The position numbers were made by a program, and so were the translations under genes. This document shows positions 53,440 through 61,965 of a DNA stretch of 64,000 bases, in pieces. The first letter of the stretch is position 1; each line of letters starts with the position of its first letter. The DNA comes from Halanaeroarchaeum sulfurireducens (GTDB lineage: Archaea; Halobacteriota; Halobacteria; Halobacteriales; Halobacteriaceae): positions 682,001 to 746,000 of the forward strand of contig NZ_CP008874.1 of the NCBI RefSeq assembly GCF_001011115.1, in the 5' to 3' direction. The notes under the pieces are model-generated. The model saw only the letters and a program-made list of their open reading frames with translations. It ran no database searches and was not told where the DNA came from.

Positions 53440-53982
53440 TCAGAAATCGCGTCGGCGTCCCTTCGGGACCATCGACTGGAGCGTCCCGTAGGTGTACAGG
53501 CCGACGCCGATGGGCTCCAGTTCGCCCGCGAGGCGGTGTGCCGCGATCACGTATCCCCAGTCGCCGTCCCATTCGATGTCGTGATCTTCGCCCGCGACGA
53601 ACCGCTTTGCTGCGGCACCGTCGAGTTCGATTACGTTCCGCGTCGCCTCGGTGCCGAACCGCTGGGCCGCGTTGGTCGTCGGTTTCCAGAACTCCTGGCG
53701 CGTGCGGAGGATCGGCAGGCCGAGTGACTCCACGGCCACCGGTCCGGTCAGGGTGTGATGGAGCGCCCAGACCCGTCCGGCACCCTTCTCCCAGAACGTA
53801 TACGCCGAGAAGGTCGCCGGATCGATGTCGAACCGTTCGCTCCACCACTCGACGACGGCGTCCCGGGTCGGTCGTCCCGGGACGCGTCGCTCCGGTTCGG
53901 TGGCCGGGAGCCGCTCGAACCGGTCGCTGCGATTTTCGGGTTCCCCACCGTCGGGGGCGAGTGGAACGCCAGAATCGTTCAT
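53440..53982 (-). CDS. DUF7122-like protein, PUA-like partner of the adjacent methyltransferase
   Basis: 180 residues. The C-terminal ~75 residues (LDGAAAKRFVAGEDHDIEWD, then GDWGYVIAAHRLAGELEPIG and LYTYGTLQSMVPKGRRRDF) resemble the PUA domain at the end of NSUN/NOP2-type methyltransferases; the middle has WALHHTLTGPVAVESLGLPILR. Its ATG overlaps the methyltransferase stop by 4 nt, so the two products are likely made together and may form one functional enzyme (inference). DUF number from memory. Confidence 0.75.
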   Translation of the reverse strand: MNDSGVPLAPDGGEPENRSDRFERLPATEPERRVPGRPTRDAVVEWWSERFDIDPATFSAYTFWEKGAGRVWALHHTLTGPVAVESLGLPILRTRQEFWKPTTNAAQRFGTEATRNVIELDGAAAKRFVAGEDHDIEWDGDWGYVIAAHRLAGELEPIGVGLYTYGTLQSMVPKGRRRDF

Positions 53983-54887
53983 GCCGTCACCTCCAGTTTA
54001 GCAACGTAGAACCCGCCGGTGTCGTTTTGATGGGGGTAAAAGCGCTTGGTGCGCTCGAGTGTCGGTGTGTACGACGTCCCGTCCCACTGCGTGAGCCCGG
54101 CACTGGAATCGAGCGGGACATCGAACGGGACGACCGCTGCATCCCCTTCGTCCAGGACGGAATCGACGACGGCTTCGTTCTCCTCGGGGGCGAAGGTACA
54201 GGTCGAGTAGACGACCGTCCCGCCCGGTTTCGTCAGCTCGATCGCCCGGGAGAGGATGTCCCGCTGGACCGTCGCGATGTGCCGGCTGCTCTCCGGCCCC
54301 GCTCCCTCGAGCGCGTCGGGGCTCTTTCTGAGTGTCCCCTCGCACGTGCACGGGGCGTCCACGAGGGCCCTGTCGACTCGCTCGACGTCGAAGGGCTCGA
54401 AAGTCTGGAATCTGGCGTCCTCGTTCGTCACGGCCATCGACGTGACGCCGAGGCGGTCTGCGTTTCCCCGGAGCGCCGACAGCCGGCCCAGGTTGTCGTC
54501 GTTGGCGATGACGAGGCCCGTGTCGTCCATCTGCGCGGCCACCTGCGTCGCCTTGCTCCCCGGCGCTGCGGCAGCCGCCCATACGACCTCGCCCGGTTGT
54601 GGATCGAGCACCCGCGGCGGGATGACTGAGACTTCCTCCTGCCCGTGAATCCAGCCGTGAACGTACGGCCAGGTGTTACCGGGCTTCGCCGTGTCGACTT
54701 CCAGTACGGCGGCGTCCCACGATCGGCGAGTGGCGGAGACGCCCTCGGCGTCGAGGGCCTCGACGACCCGGTCGACCGTGGCCTTGATCGTGTTCACCCT
54801 GACCGTGGTGGGGAGCGGCCGCATACACGCGTCGAGGAAGGCGTCGTAATCGTCGATGATCGATTCGTACCGGGCGAGGACGTCCAT
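53979..54887 (-). CDS. RsmB/NOP2-family RNA cytosine-5 methyltransferase
   Basis: 302 residues. SAM site VWAAAAAPGSKATQVAAQM, motif IV VDAPCTCEGTLRKSP, motif VI with the catalytic Cys TVVYSTCTFAPEENEAVV. ATG at 54887 (MDVLARYESIIDDYDAFL) is the natural start; the much longer open frame upstream is antisense to the aminotransferase gene. Modifies tRNA or rRNA. RNA-binding PUA part appears to be supplied by the overlapping downstream gene. Confidence 0.9.
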   Translation of the reverse strand: MDVLARYESIIDDYDAFLDACMRPLPTTVRVNTIKATVDRVVEALDAEGVSATRRSWDAAVLEVDTAKPGNTWPYVHGWIHGQEEVSVIPPRVLDPQPGEVVWAAAAAPGSKATQVAAQMDDTGLVIANDDNLGRLSALRGNADRLGVTSMAVTNEDARFQTFEPFDVERVDRALVDAPCTCEGTLRKSPDALEGAGPESSRHIATVQRDILSRAIELTKPGGTVVYSTCTFAPEENEAVVDSVLDEGDAAVVPFDVPLDSSAGLTQWDGTSYTPTLERTKRFYPHQNDTGGFYVAKLEVTA

Positions 54888-55042
54888 TAACCGTACGTAC
54901 GCGCGGCTCGGTTTGTCCGTTTCGACTGCGTTTTCGTGTTTCGTTGCGGTTTGCCCATTCCAATTGAGCGAGTCGACAGATCCATCGTTCGCGATGGTGT
55001 GCCCGTCTCGACCGCGAAGGCGTTGCCGATTCAATTCCCTAC

Positions 55043-55049
55043 ACTTATC
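55043..55049 (+). promoter_or_regulatory. TATA-like box of the aminotransferase gene
   Basis: ACTTATC centred 28 nt before the ATG at 55074. Confidence 0.55.
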
Positions 55050-55073
55050 CGCCATTGTGACCCCCCATACCAC

Positions 55074-56195
55074 ATGACGACGTTTTCCGACCGCGTGGAA
55101 TCGGTCTCGATCAGCGGCATCCGCGAAGTCTTCGAGGCGGCCAGCGAGGACGCCATCAACCTCGGGCTGGGTCAGCCCGACTTCCCGACACCCGAACACG
55201 CCCGGCAAGCAGCGGTCGACGCGATCCAGGCGGGGGACGCAGACGGATACACGTCCAACTACGGCATCGAATCGCTTCGCGAGGCGATCGTCGATAAACA
55301 CGCCAGGGACAACGATCTGGAGCTTCGATCCGAGCAGGTCATCGCCACCGCGGGCGGGAGCGAGGCGGTCCACCTCGCGCTCGAGGCGCACGTCGACGCC
55401 GGCGAGGAGGTACTCGTCCCTGATCCCGGGTTCGTCTCTTACGACGCGCTGACGCGACTCGCCGGCGGAACGCCAGTCCCACTTGCGTTGCGGGAGGATC
55501 TCACATTGGATCCGGCGACCGTCGAGGCGGCCATCACCGAGAATACCGCGGCGTTCGTCGTCAACAGCCCCGCCAACCCCACTGGAGCAGTCCAGTCGGC
55601 TGCGGACATGCGCGAGTTCGCCCGCATCGCCGACGAACACGACGTCCTGTTGATCTCGGACGAGGTCTACGAGCAGATCGTCTTCGAGGGCGAGCACCGC
55701 TCGCCGATGGAGTTCGCCGAGACGGACAACGTGGTCGTCGTCAACGCCGCCTCGAAGACCTACTCCATGACCGGCTGGCGACTGGGATGGGTCGCGGCCA
55801 GCGAGCGCCGCATCGAGCGCATGCTACGCGTCCACCAGTACGTTCAGGCGTGTGCGAGCGCCCCCGCCCAGTACGCGGCGGAGGCTGCGCTGTCGGGTCC
55901 GCAGGACCGGGTCGACGAGATGGTGGCCGCCTTCGAGAATCGTCGGAACGTCCTGCTCGACGGCCTAGAAGACATGGGGCTGGACGTTCCGACACCGAAG
56001 GGTGCCTTCTACGCGATGCCCGCCGTCCCCGACGGATGGGTCGACGCCGTCATCGACCGGGACGTTGTCGTCGTCCCCGGAGACGCGTTCGGGGACCACG
56101 GCGAGGGGTACGCCCGAATCTCGTACGCGGCGGGGATGGAGGAGATCAGGACGGCACTCGACGCGATGCGAGCGGCAACCCGTGCGATGGAGTAA
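55074..56195 (+). CDS. PLP-dependent aminotransferase, class I/II
   Basis: 373 residues, fold type I. INLGLGQPDFPTPEH, SNYGIESLREAI, VNSPANPTGAVQ, and the Schiff-base lysine in VVNAASKTYSMTGWRLGW; the carboxylate Arg is in YARISYAAG. Aspartate/aromatic-type aminotransferase. It could supply the missing succinyl-DAP aminotransferase step for the lysine operon, but nothing in the sequence shows this. The ATG at 55074 follows a TATA box. Confidence 0.92.
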   Translation: MTTFSDRVESVSISGIREVFEAASEDAINLGLGQPDFPTPEHARQAAVDAIQAGDADGYTSNYGIESLREAIVDKHARDNDLELRSEQVIATAGGSEAVHLALEAHVDAGEEVLVPDPGFVSYDALTRLAGGTPVPLALREDLTLDPATVEAAITENTAAFVVNSPANPTGAVQSAADMREFARIADEHDVLLISDEVYEQIVFEGEHRSPMEFAETDNVVVVNAASKTYSMTGWRLGWVAASERRIERMLRVHQYVQACASAPAQYAAEAALSGPQDRVDEMVAAFENRRNVLLDGLEDMGLDVPTPKGAFYAMPAVPDGWVDAVIDRDVVVVPGDAFGDHGEGYARISYAAGMEEIRTALDAMRAATRAME

Positions 56196-56716
56196 ACTCC
56201 ATCCGTCGGCGAAAATGCGCGAATCGCGGTATAGACCTGGACGGGAGACGTTTTCCCCGTCCCACGCGGCCGTCTACGGCTTTACCCGGAATCGCACCGG
56301 GATTTCGAGGTCGACTGATCCGTTCGTCGACGATGGTCGACGGTCGTGGTCGCTCGACGAAGCCGAGTGACCTCGTCGTCCTCGTTGGAGCCGGTTTTTT
56401 CCGGCGTTGCCGTCGGTGTTTCCCGAAAGTCGCTTGCGCGTATTCCGGTACTCGGCCTTGTCCCCGATCCACCATGGTGGCTCGGTACTGGGACGGCGCG
56501 GTTCTCCTTCGGAGCTGTTTCCTTTGGACCGTGTTACCGGCCCCTCGGTTATCGCCCCTACCACGTACCGTTTCGACCGACCATAGCCGATCGATCTGGT
56601 CCGTTGGCGTCCAGTATGTCTCCGCGCCTCGCGGCATGAGAACAAATGCCGGGATCTATTGTAAAGCTATCTAAATGTAACTGATACAACTCGTTCGGAA
56701 CGATCATCGCCTTCGA
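56196..56716. other. 521-nt gene-free region with several palindromes
   Basis: Two convergent genes border it, and no frame looks coding. It holds GCCGG-T6-CCGGC (56390-56405), the perfect palindrome CCACCATGGTGG (56469-56480), CCCGG/CCGGG (56285-56301), and CGGCAT (56632-56637)/ATGCCG (56646-56651). The last ~80 nt are A+T-rich. May hold two terminators or a small RNA; none can be named. Confidence 0.5.
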
Positions 56717-57898
56717 CTACGTCGCCGTACTCACGATCTTGATAACGTCGCCCTCTTCGAGTTCGTAACTGTCGCCGACCTCGCGGTCGGTCCGGGCGTT
56801 GACTGCGTGGAGATATCCTTCTCCGATATCGCTGTGAACGGCGAACGCGAGGTCACGCGGCGAGGACCCGGTCGGTAACAGGAAGGCGTCGGGCAGCATG
56901 TTCCCCTGTCCGTCCGTCCAGTGGGTGGCGTCCTGAACGGGATAGACGGTCACCTGGTCGAGCAGGTCGTAGACTGCATAATCGAGGGCGCCCTGGACGC
57001 CGGTCCCGCCCCATCGATCCATCGTTTTACGGAGCTTCGTGAGGGCGGCTCGCTGCTGATCCGAGATCTCGTCCATCATTTCGAATGACTCGTCGCCAGG
57101 ATCGTAGCTGACCGCACCCTGTTCGACCCCGCGACGGAGCGCGAGTTCGCCCTGCGCGGTGGCCGGAACGACCGGCTTGTCCAAATCGAGCAATCGCTCG
57201 ACGTTCTCTTCGGGGGCGACGTCGATCTTGTTCGCGACGACGACGATCGGTTTCGTGCGCTCCCGGATCTGCGTCGCCAGTTGCTCGCGGTGGTCGTCAG
57301 TCCACTTCAACGGGTCCTGGGGGTAATCGATCTCCCGGAGACTGGCGGTCACATCGTATTCCGTCGCGCCGAAGCCCGTCAGCAACTCGGTGATCGCCTC
57401 CTCGATGTCGAAGCCTGGCGAGCGCGACTGTCGCTGGATTTTCTCCCAGTTGCGGTCGACGATGCCGGCCAGCCACATGTCCATCTCCGTCTCGACGAAG
57501 TCGATGTCCTCGATCGGGTCGTGTGTACCTATCTCGACGGGTTCGCCCTCCTCGTTCGTGCCGCCTGAGGCGTCGACGACGTTGAGGATGGCGTCGGCGT
57601 TGGTCAGTTCGTCGAGGAACTGATTGCCGAGGCCACGTCCCTCGTGGGCGCCAGGAACCAGTCCCGCGACGTCGAGTACCTCGATGGGGACGTATCGCTT
57701 CCCGTCGTGGCAGGTGTCGTTCCCACACCGATGATCGCGGTCGAGACAGGGGCACCTGGTGCGGACGTGGCTAACACCCCGATTGGCGTCGATCGTGGTG
57801 AAGGGGTAGTTCGCCACGTCCACCTCCGCCATCGTCGCCGCCGTATAGAAGGTCGACTTGCCGGCGTTCGGTTTACCGGCAAGCGCGAGCGAAAGCAT
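56717..57898 (-). CDS. YchF/OBG-related GTPase with TGS domain
   Basis: 393 residues. G1 [16 protein letters not shown]3 [21 protein letters not shown]4 VVANKIDV; a C-terminal TGS domain (about 310-393: [21 protein letters not shown], then [16 protein letters not shown]). An archaeal-type Cys cluster [15 protein letters not shown] follows the switch region and could bind zinc. Ribosome-associated role by family. Confidence 0.92.
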   Translation of the reverse strand: MLSLALAGKPNAGKSTFYTAATMAEVDVANYPFTTIDANRGVSHVRTRCPCLDRDHRCGNDTCHDGKRYVPIEVLDVAGLVPGAHEGRGLGNQFLDELTNADAILNVVDASGGTNEEGEPVEIGTHDPIEDIDFVETEMDMWLAGIVDRNWEKIQRQSRSPGFDIEEAITELLTGFGATEYDVTASLREIDYPQDPLKWTDDHREQLATQIRERTKPIVVVANKIDVAPEENVERLLDLDKPVVPATAQGELALRRGVEQGAVSYDPGDESFEMMDEISDQQRAALTKLRKTMDRWGGTGVQGALDYAVYDLLDQVTVYPVQDATHWTDGQGNMLPDAFLLPTGSSPRDLAFAVHSDIGEGYLHAVNARTDREVGDSYELEEGDVIKIVSTAT

Positions 57899-57949
57899 GC
57901 AAAAGGGTATCGGGGACCGGGGAAATTACCTTTCGGTTCGCCGACGCAG

Positions 57950-58795
57950 TTACTCGGGGTCTCGTTGGGCGTCCCGGCCAAGCCGCATCGCGCCCCGGGC
58001 CCGAATCGTCCCGTCGACGTCTGCATCCTGGTGAATCGTGATGTCTTCACCCACCACGTCGCCCAGGATTGTCGCGCCCGACTCCACGGTGACGTCGCCG
58101 CCTCGCGAGGTGACGTCGCCGTGAATTTTCGTCCCCGACCCGACCACGATGTCGTCGCGTGCCCTGAGGCTCCCGAAGAGATTGGTGTCTTCACCGACCG
58201 AAATTTCGTGGGCCCGGATGTTGCCGTGGAGGCGACACGCGTCCCCGATGGTCGCCGGGGTCGAGACCTGCCAGGTTTCGTCGCTGACCCGTGCGCTTCG
58301 GGGGATACGGAGCGGCTCGTCGTCCGGGTCGTGGGTGAGAGCGTCGACGAGTTCTTCGGCCTCTTCTTCTTCGCCGAGGCGGAGGAGGTGGGTGAGATAC
58401 ACGACGAAGAAGGTAATGGTCGGCATCGGGTTGCGGATGACGATCCAGCCGCTGGCCTCGAACCCCTCCTCGATTTGCACGTCGTCGCCGATGTCCAGGT
58501 CGCCGCCGACGACGAGACGTCCGTCCACCTGAACTCGCTCGCCCAGGTAGGCGTCTGCACCGACCAGGGCGTTTCCGTCGACCGAACACCACATGTCGAG
58601 TCGACAATCTCCCTCGAGTTCGATGTTGCCCCCGAAATCGACGCGTTCGCCCGCGATGAGCGTCTGGCCGCGGACGCCGAATTCGACCGTGCTCTGGCCC
58701 CCAACCAGAACGTCCCCATCGGTGACGAGGTCGTGTTCTTCTACCGTCGTCCCGTCCGGGATGGCCAGTTCGTCGATCGGATCGCGTCCAAACAC
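57950..58795 (-). CDS. Hexapeptide/bactofilin-like polymer-forming protein
   Basis: 281 residues, dominated by short beta-solenoid repeats (for example VLVGGQSTVEFGVRGQTLIA, GGNIELEGDCRLDMWCSVDG, and RARDDIVVGSGTKIHGDVTS), separated by an acidic helical insert (LLRLGEEEEAEELVDALTHD). Start set at GTG 58795, 28 nt from TATAAA; a longer frame lies upstream. Could be a cytoskeletal or surface scaffold, or an acyltransferase-like fold without catalytic His. Function unknown. Confidence 0.8.
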   Translation of the reverse strand: MFGRDPIDELAIPDGTTVEEHDLVTDGDVLVGGQSTVEFGVRGQTLIAGERVDFGGNIELEGDCRLDMWCSVDGNALVGADAYLGERVQVDGRLVVGGDLDIGDDVQIEEGFEASGWIVIRNPMPTITFFVVYLTHLLRLGEEEEAEELVDALTHDPDDEPLRIPRSARVSDETWQVSTPATIGDACRLHGNIRAHEISVGEDTNLFGSLRARDDIVVGSGTKIHGDVTSRGGDVTVESGATILGDVVGEDITIHQDADVDGTIRARGAMRLGRDAQRDPE

Positions 58796-58820
58796 AGTTC
58801 GTGGGGAGCACCTACAGCGG

Positions 58821-58826
58821 TATAAA
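58821..58826 (-). promoter_or_regulatory. TATA box of the bactofilin-like gene
   Basis: TTTATA on the minus strand, about 28 nt upstream of the GTG at 58795; favours that start. Confidence 0.65.
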
Positions 58827-58862
58827 CATCCCGAGAACGGCAGACGGCCGTCCGACGCGGGG

Positions 58863-58868
58863 CTTATA
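58863..58868 (+). promoter_or_regulatory. TATA box of the DUF5800-like gene
   Basis: CTTATA centred 28 nt before the ATG at 58894. It and the divergent TATA box at 58821 are about 40 nt apart. Confidence 0.6.
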
Positions 58869-58893
58869 CCCGCTGACCGAATACCCGCATTCA

Positions 58894-59091
58894 ATGACTG
58901 CACTCTCATTCGACGATCACGGCGTCGACGTGGTGTTCGACGGGACGGAGTTCCGCATGAAACGCTCTCTCATCGAGGAGGCGACCGAGAAGTCATACAC
59001 CGACGTCACCGATCACGAGGTGCTCAAACTCGTGGAGCCCGACCCCTCGCTCTCCGGTGAGCCCCGCCGCATCGCCGATATCATCGACTGA
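58894..59091 (+). CDS. Small haloarchaeal DUF5800-like protein
   Basis: 65 residues: TALSFDDHGVDVVFDGTEFRMKR, then SLIEEATEKSYTDVTDHEVLKLVE and a C-terminal EPRRIADIID. No Cys, no membrane segment. DUF5800 assignment is from memory. The ATG at 58894, behind a TATA box, replaces a longer start that would overlap the divergent gene's promoter. Function unknown. Confidence 0.78.
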   Translation: MTALSFDDHGVDVVFDGTEFRMKRSLIEEATEKSYTDVTDHEVLKLVEPDPSLSGEPRRIADIID

Positions 59092-59135
59092 CCGTCGGTT
59101 CGAATTCACGTTCTCGACGACCGAAAATTCCTGGA

Positions 59136-60347
59136 TCAGGCAAACGTCCGCGAGACGTCCTCGTCGCCATCCCCGGTTTCGAGTTTTTCGCTAGCGCGGC
59201 GGAAGTCTTTCGCCTGTACCGTGGTGCGGTCATCACGAATGGCGAACATGCCGGCTTCCGTGCAGATGGCCTTGATGTCGGCGCCGCTCATGCCATCGGT
59301 CTCGCCCGCCAGGACTCCGTAGTCCACGTCGTCCGAGACGTTCATATCTCGGGTGTGGATCCGGAAGATCTTCTCCCGGCCCTCCTCGTCGGGGTGGGGC
59401 ACCTCGATGAGACGGTCGAAGCGCCCGGGACGAAGGATGGCCCGATCCAGCATGTCGAAGCGGTTGGTCGCCGCGATGATGCGGACCTCGCCGCGCTCGT
59501 CGAAGCCGTCCATCTCGGAGAGGAGTTGCATCATCGTGCGCTGGACCTCGGCGTCCCCCGATGTCTTCGAGTCGGTGCGCTTCGAGGCGATCGCGTCGAT
59601 CTCGTCGATGAAGACCACTGCGGGTTCGTGGTCGCGGGCGACCTGGAAGAGGTCGCGGACCAGTTTCGCGCCCTCGCCGATGAACTTGTGGACCAGTTCG
59701 GAGCCCGCCATCTTGATGAAGGTCGCGTCGGTCTGCTGGGCGACGGCTTTCGCCATGAGCGTCTTGCCGGTACCCGGCGGACCGTAGAGGAGGACCCCGC
59801 TCGGGGGATTGATGCCGACGTCTTTGAAGAGATCCGGTTTCTTCAGGGGCATCTCGACCGTCTCGCGAACTTCGTTGAGTTGCTCTTCGAGGCCACCGAT
59901 ATCTTCGTAGCCGACGTCGGGGCTCTCCTCGACCTGCATGACCCGTGCGCGGACGTCGGCCTCGTCGTCGAGTCGCTTCACGATGGAAAGCGAGTTGTTG
60001 ACGGCGACGCGTGACCCCGGTTCGATTCCCTCGAGCATCTCGTCGGTGACCTCCGTGAGCGCCTCCTGGTTGTTTCCGTGTTGTTTGATGATGACGCCCT
60101 GGTCGCCGACCTCCTGGACGGTCGCGACGAACAGCGGCGACTGTTTGAGTTTCTCGTTCTCGTGGGACAGTCGCTCCAGTTTCTGCTGATACTTGTTGTT
60201 CTCGGCGTTGGCGTCGAGGAGGCGATCGCGCATCTCCTCGTTTTGCTGTTCGACGACCTCCAGTCGCTCCTGGAGGGCTTCGATCTTCTCCTGGTGGGAG
60301 GCTTCCTCCGTATAGGGAAGATCGACGTCGTCGACGGTATCGGTCAT
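59136..60347 (-). CDS. pan: Proteasome-activating nucleotidase PAN
   Basis: 403 residues. N-terminal coiled coil (about 15-75), OB domain (VATVQEVGDQGVIIKQHG), AAA+ module: Walker A GPPGTGKT, Walker B VVFIDEIDAI, arginine-finger region ATNRFDMLDRAILRPGRFD, sensor-2 end. Unfolds proteins for the 20S proteasome. The C-terminus is TFA, not the classic Hb-Tyr-X that docks to the 20S ring, so docking could be modified. A TATA box at 60371-60377 supports the ATG. Confidence 0.95.
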   Translation of the reverse strand: MTDTVDDVDLPYTEEASHQEKIEALQERLEVVEQQNEEMRDRLLDANAENNKYQQKLERLSHENEKLKQSPLFVATVQEVGDQGVIIKQHGNNQEALTEVTDEMLEGIEPGSRVAVNNSLSIVKRLDDEADVRARVMQVEESPDVGYEDIGGLEEQLNEVRETVEMPLKKPDLFKDVGINPPSGVLLYGPPGTGKTLMAKAVAQQTDATFIKMAGSELVHKFIGEGAKLVRDLFQVARDHEPAVVFIDEIDAIASKRTDSKTSGDAEVQRTMMQLLSEMDGFDERGEVRIIAATNRFDMLDRAILRPGRFDRLIEVPHPDEEGREKIFRIHTRDMNVSDDVDYGVLAGETDGMSGADIKAICTEAGMFAIRDDRTTVQAKDFRRASEKLETGDGDEDVSRTFA

Positions 60348-60370
60348 TGCCAGCGGCTACGGCGCTAATT

Positions 60371-60377
60371 CTTAAGA
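60371..60377 (-). promoter_or_regulatory. TATA-like box of pan
   Basis: Minus-strand TCTTAAG-like sequence centred about 27 nt upstream of the pan ATG. Confidence 0.5.
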
Positions 60378-60589
60378 GCGTTCGGGTAACCACATCTCCT
60401 GTAAATATGGATTGCGAAAATAAAATATTGCCAATATATTACCATCCGACATCCCATACGCGGTCCCGATGAGTGCATCGATGATTCGAACGGCGGACGG
60501 CAATGGGGAACACGGCGTCGTCCGTTCCCGTGTCCACTTCGGATGCACGGAAACGACTGTATTCGCTCGCTGAGTGGCCGGACCTGTCA

Positions 60590-60666
60590 CGACCGAATCG
60601 TCAATTTCGTCTCGACCGAATCGTCAAGACCGGATCATCAATTGCCTCTCGACTGGTTCGTCAATT
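60590..60666. repeat. Direct repeats upstream of mre11
   Basis: CGACCGAATCGTCAA at 60590 and 60613 are identical; CCGGATCATCAATT (60630) and CGACTGGTTCGTCAATT (60650) are degenerate copies. Units are 17-23 nt apart and all precede TTC or TTG stretches. Confidence 0.75.
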
Positions 60667-60726
60667 CCGCGCGAATATGACACGACCAGCGCGTTTTTGG
60701 CGCGTGGTTGTTAATTCATTCATATC

Positions 60727-61965
60727 ATGAGCAGGGTCGTTCACACGGGAGACACCCACATCGGCTACAGACAGTATCACTCTCCCGTGCGCCGGCAGGA
60801 CTACCTCGACGCGTTTCGCCAGGTCGTCGAGGATGCTGTCGCGTCCGACGTCGACGCCGTCGTCCACGCCGGAGACCTGTTCGACGACCGCCGCCCGGAT
60901 CTCCCCGACCTCCTCGAGACGATCGCCATCCTCCGCGACCTGGACGGGGCGGACATCCCCTTCCTGGCCATCGTCGGGAATCACGAGGACGCCAGGCAGG
61001 GTCAGTGGCTCGACCTCTTCGAGACGATGGACCTGGCGATCCACCTCGACGACGAGGGAACCGTCGTGGGGGACACCACCTTCTATGGCCTCGACTACGT
61101 GCCACAATCGCGGCGAGACAGCCTTCGCTACGACTTCGCGCCCTCCGAATCCGATCACGCGGCGCTGGTGGGTCACGGTCTTTTCTCTCCGTTCCCTCAC
61201 GGCGACTGGGACCTCGAGGAAGTCCTCGAATCGGCGACCGTGGACTTCGACGCGGTCCTGCTCGGGGACGACCACACCCCGGAGACCAAACGCATCGGGG
61301 ACACCTGGGCGACGTACTGCGGATCCACCGAGCGGACGAGCGCGTCCGAGCGTGACCCGCGAGGATACAACCTCGTCGAGTTCGACGACGACGTGACCAT
61401 CACCCGGCGCGGCCTCGACACCAGGGAGTTCGTGTTCCTGGACATCTCCCTCGCCGCGTCGGAGGGTGCCCCACTCGTGCGCGAGCGCATTCGCGAGGCC
61501 GACGTCGAGGATGCCGTCGTCGTGGTGACCATCGAGGGCGAGGGTGAGGAGATCACACCGGCCGAGATCGAACAGTTCGGACAGGAACGCGGCGCGCTGG
61601 TGACCAGGGTCAACGATCGGCGGGAGTTCGACGAGGATGCCGACGTCGAGGTGTCGTTCGCCGACCCGGACGAGGCGGTGCGAGAGCGCGTCCGGGAGAT
61701 GGGTCTCAGCGACGCGGGGCGAACGATCGACGAGATCGTGCGAGAGACAGACGTGGCCGACGCGAACGTCCGAGAGCGGGTACAATCTCGCGTCGAGTCG
61801 CTCCTCGACGAACCCGCAAAATTCGATACGACGGCGACGACCGACACCGCCGCCGATGTCGACGCGGGGGCGGGCGACGAACCGCGAGACGGCGACGAAC
61901 CGCGAGACGGCGACGAACCGCGAGACGGCGACCATCACGAGACGACCATGGAGGATTTCCTATGA
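60727..61965 (+). CDS. mre11: DNA double-strand break repair nuclease Mre11
   Basis: 412 residues. Metallophosphoesterase motifs: [41 protein letters not shown], and [12 protein letters not shown]. The last is usually GHxH; here Asp replaces the first His. The C-terminus carries DEPRDG three times over, then ends in MEDFL, a probable interaction end. With Rad50 it processes broken ends. Overlaps rad50 by 4 nt. Confidence 0.94.
   Translation: MSRVVHTGDTHIGYRQYHSPVRRQDYLDAFRQVVEDAVASDVDAVVHAGDLFDDRRPDLPDLLETIAILRDLDGADIPFLAIVGNHEDARQGQWLDLFETMDLAIHLDDEGTVVGDTTFYGLDYVPQSRRDSLRYDFAPSESDHAALVGHGLFSPFPHGDWDLEEVLESATVDFDAVLLGDDHTPETKRIGDTWATYCGSTERTSASERDPRGYNLVEFDDDVTITRRGLDTREFVFLDISLAASEGAPLVRERIREADVEDAVVVVTIEGEGEEITPAEIEQFGQERGALVTRVNDRREFDEDADVEVSFADPDEAVRERVREMGLSDAGRTIDEIVRETDVADANVRERVQSRVESLLDEPAKFDTTATTDTAADVDAGAGDEPRDGDEPRDGDEPRDGDHHETTMEDFL

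Larger units (their letters stand above)
60348..60726. other. 379-nt divergent region between pan and mre11, with A+T-rich island and repeats
   Basis: No gene. An A+T-rich patch lies at about 60413-60445 (AATAAAATATTG, then AATATATTACC), unusual in this G+C-rich genome. CGACCGAATCGTCAA occurs exactly twice (60590-60604, 60613-60627), with two degenerate copies to 60666. mre11 may be controlled from these repeats. Confidence 0.65.

Noticed and set aside
53979-55697. Long N-terminal extension of the RsmB-type methyltransferase
   Set aside because: The extension is antisense to the aminotransferase gene and shows no family similarity; the ATG at 54887 gives the normal N-terminus.
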